Of a stretch of 64,000 nt of DNA, positions 42,744 to 50,485 are shown in pieces. How positions within the stretch are numbered: position 1 is the stretch's first letter; the number at the start of each line of letters is the position of its first letter. A program made the translations under genes and the position numbers. The notes below the pieces were generated by a model that was not told the origin of the DNA, made no database searches, and saw only the letters and a program-made list of their open reading frames with translations. Origin of the DNA: Natrinema marinum (GTDB lineage Archaea; Halobacteriota; Halobacteria; Halobacteriales; Natrialbaceae); the NCBI RefSeq assembly GCF_024296685.1, contig NZ_CP100763.1:62001-126000 (forward strand). Reading direction: 5' to 3'.

Positions 42744-44023
42744 CGCACCACCTCGTAGGCGGCGGCGACGCGGGAGAGGCCGACGCTGTAGGCGGCCTCG
42801 CGCCAGCTCAGCCGGCAGCTTTCGCGGCGGTCTCGCACGTCGTCGACCGCGTCGGTGAGCGCGTAGCCGAACTCGTTGGTCACGCGGGCGTCGCTCAGCT
42901 GATCGCGTCCGTTGCTATCGACCCACTCGAGGTGGGCCGCGATCGGCCGGCCGACCGTCGCGAGCACGTCGGGAACGACCGGGATGTCCCGCTCCGAGAG
43001 GATGGACTGGCCGCCGGGGGTGACGCTCCCGGTCGCCCCTTCGACGACGAGGTCGGCGGCGATCGTCTCGGCGTTCTCGGCGGTCACGACCGTTGCGGGC
43101 TCGGCGAGGACCAGCACGTCGGCGTCCCGTCCGAGGACGTTCTCCGTGCCGGTCACCGTCCCGTCGTCGTACGCCGAGAGCGCGTCGGGGCGCTCGAGGT
43201 AGCTCGGGACGAGATCCGTATCGAGCCCGTTCTCACTCTCGGGGGCGGTGAGTCCGGCCCCGTCGCTGCACATCGCGACGACGGTGCCGCCCTGGAACTC
43301 GAGGAGGCGGGCGGCCGTCGCGCCGAGGTGGCCGGTGCCGTAGACGGCGATCGTCGCGTCGGACAGCGGGCGATCGTGGTCGGTCTCGAGGAGGTCCTGC
43401 GTGACGTGCGCGACGCTGTGGCCGCTTGCGCGCGTGATGGCTCGAGTGCCGCCAAGGGCCGGCGGCTTGCCGGTGACGGCCCCCCGCTGTGGGCCGTCGG
43501 GGCGGCCGGCGATGGCATCGGCGACCTGCGCCATCGTCCGTTCGTCGGTCCCGACGCCGGGGGTGAGCACGTCGGTTTGGGAGCCGATGCCGGTGACGCG
43601 AGTCGCGTACGAGCGGGTGAGGTTGACGCGCTCTGCTCGGGAGAGGTCAGTTGGATCGATCGCGATCCCCCCTGCGGCACCGCCGAAGGGAACGTCGGCG
43701 ATCGCGGCGCTGACGGTCGTCGCGGCCGCGAGGCCGGCGCAGTCGTCGCCGGTCAGCCCGAGATCGTATCGATGCGGACCCAGATAGGGGCCGCGGACGC
43801 CGTCGTGGCGGACGCGGTACCCCTCACAGATGCCCCGGCTGCCGTCGTCGCGTTCGAACGGCACCGTGGCTCGCTGGCGCTGGCGGGGGTAGAGGAGTCG
43901 CTGCTCGATCTCGTCCGGAAGCGTGAGACGACGCGCGGCAGCGGTCGCGTACGTCCAGGGCGCATCGAGATCGGGAGTCGTTCGACTGGTCTCGTCGCTA
44001 TCGGTGTCGTGAAATGATGTCAT
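42740..44023 (-). CDS. glutamate dehydrogenase-like protein lacking catalytic residues
   Basis: A 427-residue protein with the Glu/Leu/Phe/Val dehydrogenase fold: an N-terminal substrate domain to about residue 205 and a Rossmann domain with 'IAVYGTGHLG' at 225-234. The active site is gone. Where the family has YKGG it has YLGP (Leu81). MTWKNA is TTVSAA (Ser105 for the substrate Lys). GAKGGI is GAAGGI (Ala117 for the catalytic Lys). PDVGT is PGVGT (Gly156 for the catalytic Asp). Oxidative deamination should be impossible. The dinucleotide loop is kept, so it may bind NAD(P) as a regulator or scaffold. It is coupled by ATGA to the propeller gene. Confidence 0.9.
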   Translation of the reverse strand: MTSFHDTDSDETSRTTPDLDAPWTYATAAARRLTLPDEIEQRLLYPRQRQRATVPFERDDGSRGICEGYRVRHDGVRGPYLGPHRYDLGLTGDDCAGLAAATTVSAAIADVPFGGAAGGIAIDPTDLSRAERVNLTRSYATRVTGIGSQTDVLTPGVGTDERTMAQVADAIAGRPDGPQRGAVTGKPPALGGTRAITRASGHSVAHVTQDLLETDHDRPLSDATIAVYGTGHLGATAARLLEFQGGTVVAMCSDGAGLTAPESENGLDTDLVPSYLERPDALSAYDDGTVTGTENVLGRDADVLVLAEPATVVTAENAETIAADLVVEGATGSVTPGGQSILSERDIPVVPDVLATVGRPIAAHLEWVDSNGRDQLSDARVTNEFGYALTDAVDDVRDRRESCRLSWREAAYSVGLSRVAAAYEVVR

Positions 44024-44092
44024 GGTAGGGGAGAGGCGGTCGACAGCTTCCCGCCTGCGATCGCCGTCGGATGCGACCGCGGACGGACCGAG

Positions 44093-44482
44093 TTACGGGA
44101 GTTCGCAGAACAGACAGCGACGCTCCCACTCGTAGTGTTCCTCGAGGCGCTCGTTGGCGCGCGTACTCGGCCGGTAGGCGTTGGTCCGGCCGTCGAGCGG
44201 ATGTTTCTCGACGTAGCCCTCTTCGACGAGTTCGCCCAGGTTCTGGTAGAGCCGCCCCTGGTTGATCTCCTCGTCGTAGTAGCAGTCGAGTTTGTCCTTG
44301 ATGACGAGCCCGTGGGGGTTACGATCCGCGAGCATTCGGATGACGAACAGTTGGTCGCGTTTGAACCCGGTGAGGTTCGTCAGCGGCCGAGGGTCCGAGA
44401 TCTCGTCGGTCGGTCGTTCCTCGCCGTCGTCGGGACTCGATTCGTCACAGTCGTCGGTATCGGTGGGGGTGTGATTCGACAT
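44093..44482 (-). CDS. PadR-family transcriptional regulator
   Basis: A 129-residue protein. The first 30 residues are acidic and disordered. Residues 38-115 form the PadR winged helix ('FKRDQLFVIRMLADRNPHGLVIKDKL', then 'INQGRLYQNLGELVEEGYVEKHPLDGRTNAYRPS'). A CxxC pair lies near the C-terminus (CLFC, 123-126), unusual for PadR proteins and possibly metal- or redox-sensing. The small membrane protein at 44569 follows on the same strand upstream of it, so it may control the membrane and oxidase genes here. Confidence 0.88.
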   Translation of the reverse strand: MSNHTPTDTDDCDESSPDDGEERPTDEISDPRPLTNLTGFKRDQLFVIRMLADRNPHGLVIKDKLDCYYDEEINQGRLYQNLGELVEEGYVEKHPLDGRTNAYRPSTRANERLEEHYEWERRCLFCELP

Positions 44483-44568
44483 CGGTTCATCAACGGCGGC
44501 GACGCCGCCGAAACTACGCGCGGGGATCGAACCCGCAGCCGGCCCGGATCCGGACGCAGCGATCGGCT

Positions 44569-44895
44569 TCAGGGCCCGAATTCCTTCCGATGTTCTCGGT
44601 AGAGGACTGCGACGAACACCCCCAGCGGCAGCAAGCCGAGGATGATCAGCACGAGCCCGGCGTCGATGGTGGCGGGAAGCTGTAACTGCGCGAAGAAGTA
44701 CGACAGGACCCCGACTGCGGCCGTGAGCAACAGCGTGATACACGACGCGACGAGTCCGAAGCTCAGCTTCCGATACTTCCACTTGAGGTTGTCCGACCGG
44801 CGCAACAGGTTGATCAGGACGACGGTCGACGGGATCGTGATCGCGATCAGTTGAATGAGCATCAGTGCGACATCGGTGCTTGGTGTAGTTGACAT
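44569..44895 (-). CDS. small membrane protein with three helices (108 aa)
   Basis: A 108-residue protein. Hydrophobic segments lie at about 10-29, 44-66 and 76-97, the last followed by 'YREHRKEFGP', a positively charged end. No cysteine or charged residue lies within the helices except near the ends. It stands 86 nt upstream of the PadR gene on the same strand. Pairs of a PadR or similar regulator with a small membrane protein are common in haloarchaea, but the function of this one is unknown. Confidence 0.82.
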   Translation of the reverse strand: MSTTPSTDVALMLIQLIAITIPSTVVLINLLRRSDNLKWKYRKLSFGLVASCITLLLTAAVGVLSYFFAQLQLPATIDAGLVLIILGLLPLGVFVAVLYREHRKEFGP

Positions 44896-45078
44896 GGATG
44901 AAGGGATACCTACCGAACGGCAGCGGAACGCGCGCGTCTACGCTGGTCGAGTGTCGGTACGACTGATCGACGCGGATACCGTCTCGGGCGACAGGTCGGT
45001 TGCGACGGAGACGGTCGTCGCGATCGAACCCGGTTCGCCGGCTACGCGGGCGGCGAGCCCGCTGGACTGCAGCGGACT

Positions 45079-46620
45079 CTACCGCCATTCGCGTGCGTGC
45101 GACGGACCGTCCGCGAGCGACCACGGATCGTCGAGCGCGCAGTTTTCGCCCACCAGCGCGCGGGCGAGGGCCGCGAGGAAGACGAGCTGGCCGGCCGCGA
45201 TGACGTAGGCGCCGACGGTCGCGAGCTGGTGCAACGGCGCGTAGGTCGCCGGGTACGTCGCCACCCGGCGCGGGAGTTCCGCCAGCCCGACCACCAGGAG
45301 CGCGCCGAAGGCGACGGCGACGCCGACGATCGTCAGCCAGCCGTGCAGGCGGGCGAGCCCCGGCTCGAGGCGCCGTCCCGTCAGGAGGGGACACCAGTAG
45401 TACGCGCCGGCGACGAGCGCGAGGCCGACGAAGCCGGCCAGCAGCAGGTGGAAGTGGGCGACGACGTAGTAGGTCCCCGTGTAGCGGACGTTGATCGGGA
45501 CGACGGCGAGGAAGACGCCGGTGACGCCGCCGACGACGAAGAAGCCGACGGCGGCGACGGCGGCCAGCATCGGTGCAGTATAGCGGATCGCGCCGCCCCA
45601 CAGCGTCGCGAGCCAGGTGTAGAGCTTCGCCGAACTCGGCAGCGCGACCGCTAGCGTGGTGCCCATGAACACCGTCCGAACGGACGGCCCCATCCCGGTC
45701 GCGAACATGTGGTGGGCCCAGACGGTGAAGGAGACGACGCCAATGGCGAGCGTCGAGTAGACCGAGGATCGGCGGCCGGCCAGCCGTCGGCCGGCGAAGC
45801 GCGGCAGGACGTGACCGACGATCCCCATCGGCGGCAGGACCAGCACGTACACCAGCGGATGCGCGAAGAACCAGAACAGGTGCTGCCAGATCAACGGCCC
45901 GCCGTTCCCGAGGAGGAACGCGGTGCCGAACGTCCGATCCGTGAGCAGCAGGGCGACCGTCATGGCGAGCACCGGAAAGGCGACGACCGACATCGCCGCG
46001 CTCGTCAGCACCGTCCAGGTGAACGTGTCCACGTCGAGCCACCTGATCGACCGCCGACAACGGATCGTGACGACGAGGTTGACCGCCGTCGCCGCGGTCC
46101 CGACAGACACGAGCAGGAGGCCGACCAGCACGGCGTCGACCGCCGGGTTCGGCGACAGGATGCTCAGCGGTGGGTACAGCGTCCAGCCGCTCGCGACCGG
46201 CTCGAGGCCGGCCACGCCGAGGATCCCGCCGATCGTGCCCGCCCGGAGCGACAGCGCGGCCGGCACCTGCAGCCAGAACGCCCAGATGCCGAGCCGGGGG
46301 AACGCGGTCCGGTCGGCCCCGATCAGCGGGGGGACGGCGGCGTAGGCGAACCCCCAGATCGCCGGCAGCGCGAACAGGAACAGCATCGTCAGCCCGTGGG
46401 TCGTGAAGAAGGCGTTGTAGGTCTCGGCCGGGAACCGGTCGAGTCCCGGCGTGACCAGCGCGGTCCGGAGCAACAGCGCGTCGAGTCCGCCCCACGATCC
46501 CATCGCCAGCGCGAAACCGAGGTACCAGCGGCCGAGCCGTCGGTGGTCGACCTGCCAGAGTCCCGCGAGGGTTCCGTTCGTGGCCTCGAACGCGCGGCGC
46601 GGCGTGGACCGCCGGCTCAT
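45079..46620 (-). CDS. heme-copper oxidase subunit I-like protein
   Basis: A 513-residue membrane protein with about 12-13 helices. Metal ligands are all present: His75 (TTHGLT, low-spin heme), His254 with Tyr258 (FFAHPLVY, CuB and cross-link), His303 and His304 (WAHHMF, CuB), His389 and His391 (AHFHLLL, hemes). A K-channel Lys is likely at 332 (SSAKLYTW). Unusual points: the motif is HPLVY instead of HPEVY, so the D-channel-end Glu is Leu256, and no YS pair replaces it. No subunit II, III or heme A synthase gene is nearby. The start overlaps the upstream MFS gene by ATGA. Confidence 0.9.
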   Translation of the reverse strand: MSRRSTPRRAFEATNGTLAGLWQVDHRRLGRWYLGFALAMGSWGGLDALLLRTALVTPGLDRFPAETYNAFFTTHGLTMLFLFALPAIWGFAYAAVPPLIGADRTAFPRLGIWAFWLQVPAALSLRAGTIGGILGVAGLEPVASGWTLYPPLSILSPNPAVDAVLVGLLLVSVGTAATAVNLVVTIRCRRSIRWLDVDTFTWTVLTSAAMSVVAFPVLAMTVALLLTDRTFGTAFLLGNGGPLIWQHLFWFFAHPLVYVLVLPPMGIVGHVLPRFAGRRLAGRRSSVYSTLAIGVVSFTVWAHHMFATGMGPSVRTVFMGTTLAVALPSSAKLYTWLATLWGGAIRYTAPMLAAVAAVGFFVVGGVTGVFLAVVPINVRYTGTYYVVAHFHLLLAGFVGLALVAGAYYWCPLLTGRRLEPGLARLHGWLTIVGVAVAFGALLVVGLAELPRRVATYPATYAPLHQLATVGAYVIAAGQLVFLAALARALVGENCALDDPWSLADGPSHAREWR

Positions 46621-47993
46621 CGGTACCCGTCGAAGCTGAACGCGCGGACCAGTTCGCGCACGCCGAGCAGGCCGACCGTCGTCGCGGCGGTGACGGCCAC
46701 GAGCGGATCGATCGCGTACAACAGCCCGCCGAGCAGCGGCGCGGGGACGACCGCGACTTCGACCCCCGTCCTGATCTCGGGCGGAAGCTCGCTTCCGGGG
46801 ACCGGTGCGGCGCGAGCGCTCGCTCCGGCGGTCGGCCGGATCGGCTCGATGACGGTTCGACAGCCGAGCGCACCGAACAGGGCGGCGACGGCGCTGGCTC
46901 GAGCCGGCGCGACGACGAGCGCCATCGGCACCAGCGAGAGCCCGGTTAGGCCGAGCACGAGGAGGTGTCGCCGATCGATTCGGGAGACGAGCGCGGGGGC
47001 CGCCATTGCACCGAGGATCGCACCGCCGGCCTCGGCGAGGACGAACAGCCCGAAGACGGCGGTCGGCGCGAACGAGAGGCCGCCCATCGAGAGGCCGATC
47101 GCCCGGTACTCGGCGACCAGCAGGATCAGATACGGGAGGATCCCCGCGAACGCCACCCGAACGAGCGCGTCGCCGATGACGGCCCACCGACGACGGTCGG
47201 GGAGCCGCGAGACGGCGTCCCGGACGACGGTGAGCGAGGAGTCGGCGTCGCCGGACCGACCGTCGCGTCCCGGCCGGCCGCCGAGCAGCGGCGGTCGGTC
47301 GCGGACGCTCCCGAGCGCGACCGCGCCGACGAGGGCGGTCGTCGCGCCGGCCGCCGCGAGGAGCGCGAAACCGGCACCGACGGCGTCGGCGCTCGCCATG
47401 GCCGCCGTCGCGATCACCGCCGCGGCCGCGACGCCGAGTGCGCCGACGACGATCCGCGTTCGTCCGTTGGGGACGGTCACCCACCGCGGGGATCGGTCGC
47501 CGGCACCGTCGGCCTCGAGACCGTTCCCGCTCGAGGGCGGCGTCGCGGCGCACCGCTCGGTCGGCCAGAGCCCGCGTGCGGGGCCGGCGAGGTGCCAGCC
47601 TCCGAGGAGGGCGACGCCGAGCGCGAGCCAGCCCAGCGCCGACAGCGGCGTGCCGAGCAGACTATCGAGCGTCGGCGCGCCCGCCCAAGTGAACAGGCCG
47701 ATCGCGGCGAGCACCGTCGCCAGCAACGCGGCTGCCGTCGACCGCGTCCCGACGGCCGGCGTCGACCCGCCATCCGTCACGGCGCGCGATCGTTCGGACG
47801 CGGCGACGGCGATGCCCAGCCCCAGGGTCACGAGCACCCCGACGACGATCGGGCCGTAGCCGAGCGCGGCGAGGTACTCGGGGAGGTAGCGTTCGGCCAG
47901 CCGAACCAGCCCGTGGGTCGCCACGAGGGCGGCGAGGCAGACGAGTCGAACCGGATCGCTCCGATCGGTGCTATCGGTCGATGGTGGTGTCAT
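46617..47993 (-). CDS. MFS-like membrane protein
   Basis: A 458-residue membrane protein with about 12 hydrophobic segments. Hydrophilic linkers lie near residues 70-85, 145-180 and 245-270. The second half contains 'GLFVLAEAGGAILGAMAAPALVSRIDRRHLLVLGL', which resembles an MFS loop, but the typical MFS signature is weak. Its stop codon overlaps the start of the oxidase subunit I gene, so the two are translated together. This suggests a transporter serving the oxidase (for example copper or heme), which is inference only. Confidence 0.78.
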   Translation of the reverse strand: MTPPSTDSTDRSDPVRLVCLAALVATHGLVRLAERYLPEYLAALGYGPIVVGVLVTLGLGIAVAASERSRAVTDGGSTPAVGTRSTAAALLATVLAAIGLFTWAGAPTLDSLLGTPLSALGWLALGVALLGGWHLAGPARGLWPTERCAATPPSSGNGLEADGAGDRSPRWVTVPNGRTRIVVGALGVAAAAVIATAAMASADAVGAGFALLAAAGATTALVGAVALGSVRDRPPLLGGRPGRDGRSGDADSSLTVVRDAVSRLPDRRRWAVIGDALVRVAFAGILPYLILLVAEYRAIGLSMGGLSFAPTAVFGLFVLAEAGGAILGAMAAPALVSRIDRRHLLVLGLTGLSLVPMALVVAPARASAVAALFGALGCRTVIEPIRPTAGASARAAPVPGSELPPEIRTGVEVAVVPAPLLGGLLYAIDPLVAVTAATTVGLLGVRELVRAFSFDGYR

Positions 47994-48084
47994 GGATACT
48001 GAGACGGGGAATCGATCGGCAGGCGGTGCGGTCGTCCGGCGGCTCGAGCGGGCGCGAACGGAGGGGGACGCGCGGCGGTCGGAC

Positions 48085-49590
48085 TCACTCCAGTCCGCGG
48101 TCCTCGAGCGCGTAGGCGACCCGCTCGAGGGCCTTGTGGGCGTGATAGAGGACGCCGGCGACGTGGGGAGCGAGCCGATTCCCGAGCCGGACGCGTTGCT
48201 CGGGATCGAGGGCGACGTACACCTGAATCGCGAGGATCGGGGTGGCGACGACGTTGAACAGGGTCGTGAACGTGCCCGAGGCCGAGCCGCCCGCGGCGCT
48301 GTGAGCCGGGACGAGGCCGAGGCCGCCGAAGACGAATTCGACGACGAGGCCGGCGACCACCGCCGCGAGGAAGAACGCGACGAAGATGGCGAGGGCCATG
48401 CGGGTGCCGTAGTAGCGCCGGTAGGTGCGGACCAGCGGGAGGATCAACAGATCCGCGAAGATGAAGGCGAGGACGCCCCCGAAGGAGACGCCGTTGTCCC
48501 AGAGGACGACCGCGAAGGGGACGTTGCCGACCGAACAGAGGAACGTCACCACGCCGACGACGGCCCCGAGGACGACGTTCGAGACGGACCGGAGGACGGT
48601 CCCCTCCGCGCCGACGCCGAAGAGCGCGGTCCACCAGGCGGTCGGCACGAGCGCGGCCAGCAGCCCGGCGATGAGAAAGCCAAGCGCGATGTCGCGCCAG
48701 AGCATGTCCCACTCGCGGATCGCGTTCGCGGTCGCCGCCCGCCAGCGGTCGGCCTCGAGCAGCGCGGGCCCGGCGGTGACCGCCTCCCGGTCGTCGCCTG
48801 GATCGTACGCGCCGCGACAGCCGCCACAGCAGAAGTACCGGCGCTCGCCGTCGAACTCACGAACGACGGTGTCCGCGTCGGTCGGCTCCGCGGCCATCCC
48901 GCAGGTGGCACACTCGATCTCCTCGAGCGCCCGCGCGTGGGTTCGAGCGCGGTCGACCCACGACTCGGGAACGAACCGGCGGTAGACCACCGCGACGACG
49001 GCGACGGCGACGAGACCGCCGACGATCTCGGCGGCGGCGAACTGCCAGCCGAGCAGGATCGTCACCACGAGCGCGAGTTCGAGGACGAGATCCGTGCTCG
49101 CGAACTGGAACGCGCCGAGGCTGGCCGCGGCGGAGGCGCCCTTGGTGAACAGCGTTCGGGTCGTCGCCACCGCCGAGAACGAGCAACTCGAGGAGGACGC
49201 GCCGAAGACGGTGCCGTAGCCGATCTCCCGCCAGCCGTCGTCGCCGAGGTAGTCCGTGAGCCGCTCCTCGGCGACGAACTCCTGGACGGCACCGGTGATC
49301 GTAAAGCCGAGGACGAGCGCCCACCAAGTGTCCCAGGCCATCCGGGCGGCGATGGCGACGCCCTCGAACAGCCCGAGCAGGAACGCGCCGAGCAGCCCGA
49401 CCAGCCGGGCCGCGAGCGCGAGCCCGCCACCGGTCTGGGCGACGGCCGCCGTACCGATCGGGCGGGCGGCCGGGAGTGGCCACAGAGCCGGATCGCTGTG
49501 ATCGATCGCGAGCGACAGGGCGGCGAGCGGCTGCCCTGCTGCTGGCGCGATGCTGGACGCGTCCGTGAGAGGGTGTATCGCTGAGAGCAT
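48085..49590 (-). CDS. DUF318-type permease with inserted Cys-rich metal-binding domain
   Basis: A 501-residue membrane protein of the permease family that includes ArsP/YraQ. Two membrane halves have the 'SSSSCSFSAVATTRTLFTKGASAAASLGAFQFAST' and 'LCSVGNVPFAVVLWDNGVSFGGVLAFIFADLLIL' patterns. Between them is a soluble domain with Cys at about 227, 230, 254, 255 and 258 (CATCG, CCGGC), like YHS/TRASH metal-binding domains. A metal, arsenical or thiol-linked cargo is likely. The start is uncertain: ATG 49590 is chosen; a TTG at 49728 is in frame and lies just at the expected transcription start. Confidence 0.82.
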   Translation of the reverse strand: MLSAIHPLTDASSIAPAAGQPLAALSLAIDHSDPALWPLPAARPIGTAAVAQTGGGLALAARLVGLLGAFLLGLFEGVAIAARMAWDTWWALVLGFTITGAVQEFVAEERLTDYLGDDGWREIGYGTVFGASSSSCSFSAVATTRTLFTKGASAAASLGAFQFASTDLVLELALVVTILLGWQFAAAEIVGGLVAVAVVAVVYRRFVPESWVDRARTHARALEEIECATCGMAAEPTDADTVVREFDGERRYFCCGGCRGAYDPGDDREAVTAGPALLEADRWRAATANAIREWDMLWRDIALGFLIAGLLAALVPTAWWTALFGVGAEGTVLRSVSNVVLGAVVGVVTFLCSVGNVPFAVVLWDNGVSFGGVLAFIFADLLILPLVRTYRRYYGTRMALAIFVAFFLAAVVAGLVVEFVFGGLGLVPAHSAAGGSASGTFTTLFNVVATPILAIQVYVALDPEQRVRLGNRLAPHVAGVLYHAHKALERVAYALEDRGLE

Positions 49591-49746
49591 AGCGGGGACT
49601 CGAGCTGACTCCGTGATGGCGGCAAAGAAGGCGACCGACCGGGGTGCCGGCCGGACAGTAGCGGCTGTGCTGTTTGGCCAGGAGGTCATCCGCGCCGGTG
49701 GCGCGTCGTCCGGGCCTACCAACAGCAATAACCAATAGATTGTGCC

Positions 49747-49755
49747 CTATAAAAA
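49747..49755 (-). promoter_or_regulatory. TATA-like box of the permease gene
   Basis: TTTTTATAG on the minus strand places the transcription start near 49725, next to the in-frame TTG at 49728. If the ATG at 49590 is used, the leader is about 135 nt, which is long for this genome. Confidence 0.45.
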
Positions 49756-49833
49756 TGGACGAAGCCTAGAGAATTCGAACCGCGGTCGGTGCGTTCGACG
49801 GGTCGGTCGGCGACGGTGCGAATGCGATCGCTC

Positions 49834-50277
49834 TCAGCGGGTTAACAGTCCGATCTCCTGATGGCGGTTGTAGAGATAGGTGAGACAGACCGCGACCGTC
49901 GAGAGCAGAAACGCGACGACCGCGATCGCGATCGCGATGCCGAACCCGGCCGCCAGCCCGGAGAGAGCGCCCAGGAGTAGCGGCGCAGCGACCGCCGCAC
50001 CGACGTATATCTCCCGGTCGGGCGTCCACGAGTCGGTTTCCGTCGCGACGAACTCCACGTCGCGCCAGAGCGCGGGCAGCGTGACGGCACCGCCGACGGC
50101 GACGACGATCAGGAGTGCGACGCTACCGAGTCCCGTCGCCAGCACCGAACCGCCGCCGGTGAGGCGGGCGAGCGAAACGATTCCGAGCAGGCTCAGGACG
50201 GGATAGCCGATCAGAACGTACCAGTACCAGGGCGTGCGATCCGACGGATCGACGGCTGAAAACTCACCACGTGACAT
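49834..50277 (-). CDS. four-helix membrane protein, unknown (147 aa)
   Basis: A 147-residue protein. Hydrophobic segments lie at about 18-40, 46-69, 91-112 and 114-135. The N-terminus 'MSRGEFSAVDPSDRTPWYWYVLIGYP' and the C-terminus 'YLYNRHQEIGLLTR' are polar. The family is not recognised. It lies divergent from the zinc-ribbon/DUF389 cluster across a 200-nt AT-rich region and 245 nt beyond the permease start, so it seems to be its own unit. Confidence 0.82.
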   Translation of the reverse strand: MSRGEFSAVDPSDRTPWYWYVLIGYPVLSLLGIVSLARLTGGGSVLATGLGSVALLIVVAVGGAVTLPALWRDVEFVATETDSWTPDREIYVGAAVAAPLLLGALSGLAAGFGIAIAIAVVAFLLSTVAVCLTYLYNRHQEIGLLTR

Positions 50278-50302
50278 GACGCACTCGCCGTTCGAACCAC
50301 TT

Positions 50303-50312
50303 CCTTATAAGA
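50303..50312 (-). promoter_or_regulatory. TATA-like box of the four-helix membrane protein gene
   Basis: TCTTATAAGG is centred about 30 nt before the ATG at 50277 on the minus strand. Confidence 0.5.
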
Positions 50313-50485
50313 TGTCTAGATTCATAATATTATTACACAAAATAATCGAAACATACGTCTAGGGGCGGCGATGAGTCCGTATCTTTATTGTAGACACTCT
50401 CACTATTGTGTCAGTTTATACCACTGGCAGCCCTAACCGGGGATACGGTCGGACCGCTCTGTCGGTTCGATCGACCTCCAAACAG

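Noticed and set aside
44894-45208. Plus-strand frame running into the oxidase gene end
   Set aside because: Its second half is Arg/Ser/Ala-rich and antisense to the oxidase. The first 60 residues look acceptable, but no start signal or motif supports them.
45709-47859. Long plus-strand frame opposite the oxidase and MFS genes
   Set aside because: Arg/Pro/Ser-rich composition unlike a haloarchaeal protein; the opposite strand has intact metal ligands and helices.
49760-49790. TTCGAA-containing stretch that resembles a tRNA T-loop
   Set aside because: The flanking bases do not pair into a stem and no tRNA body is present.
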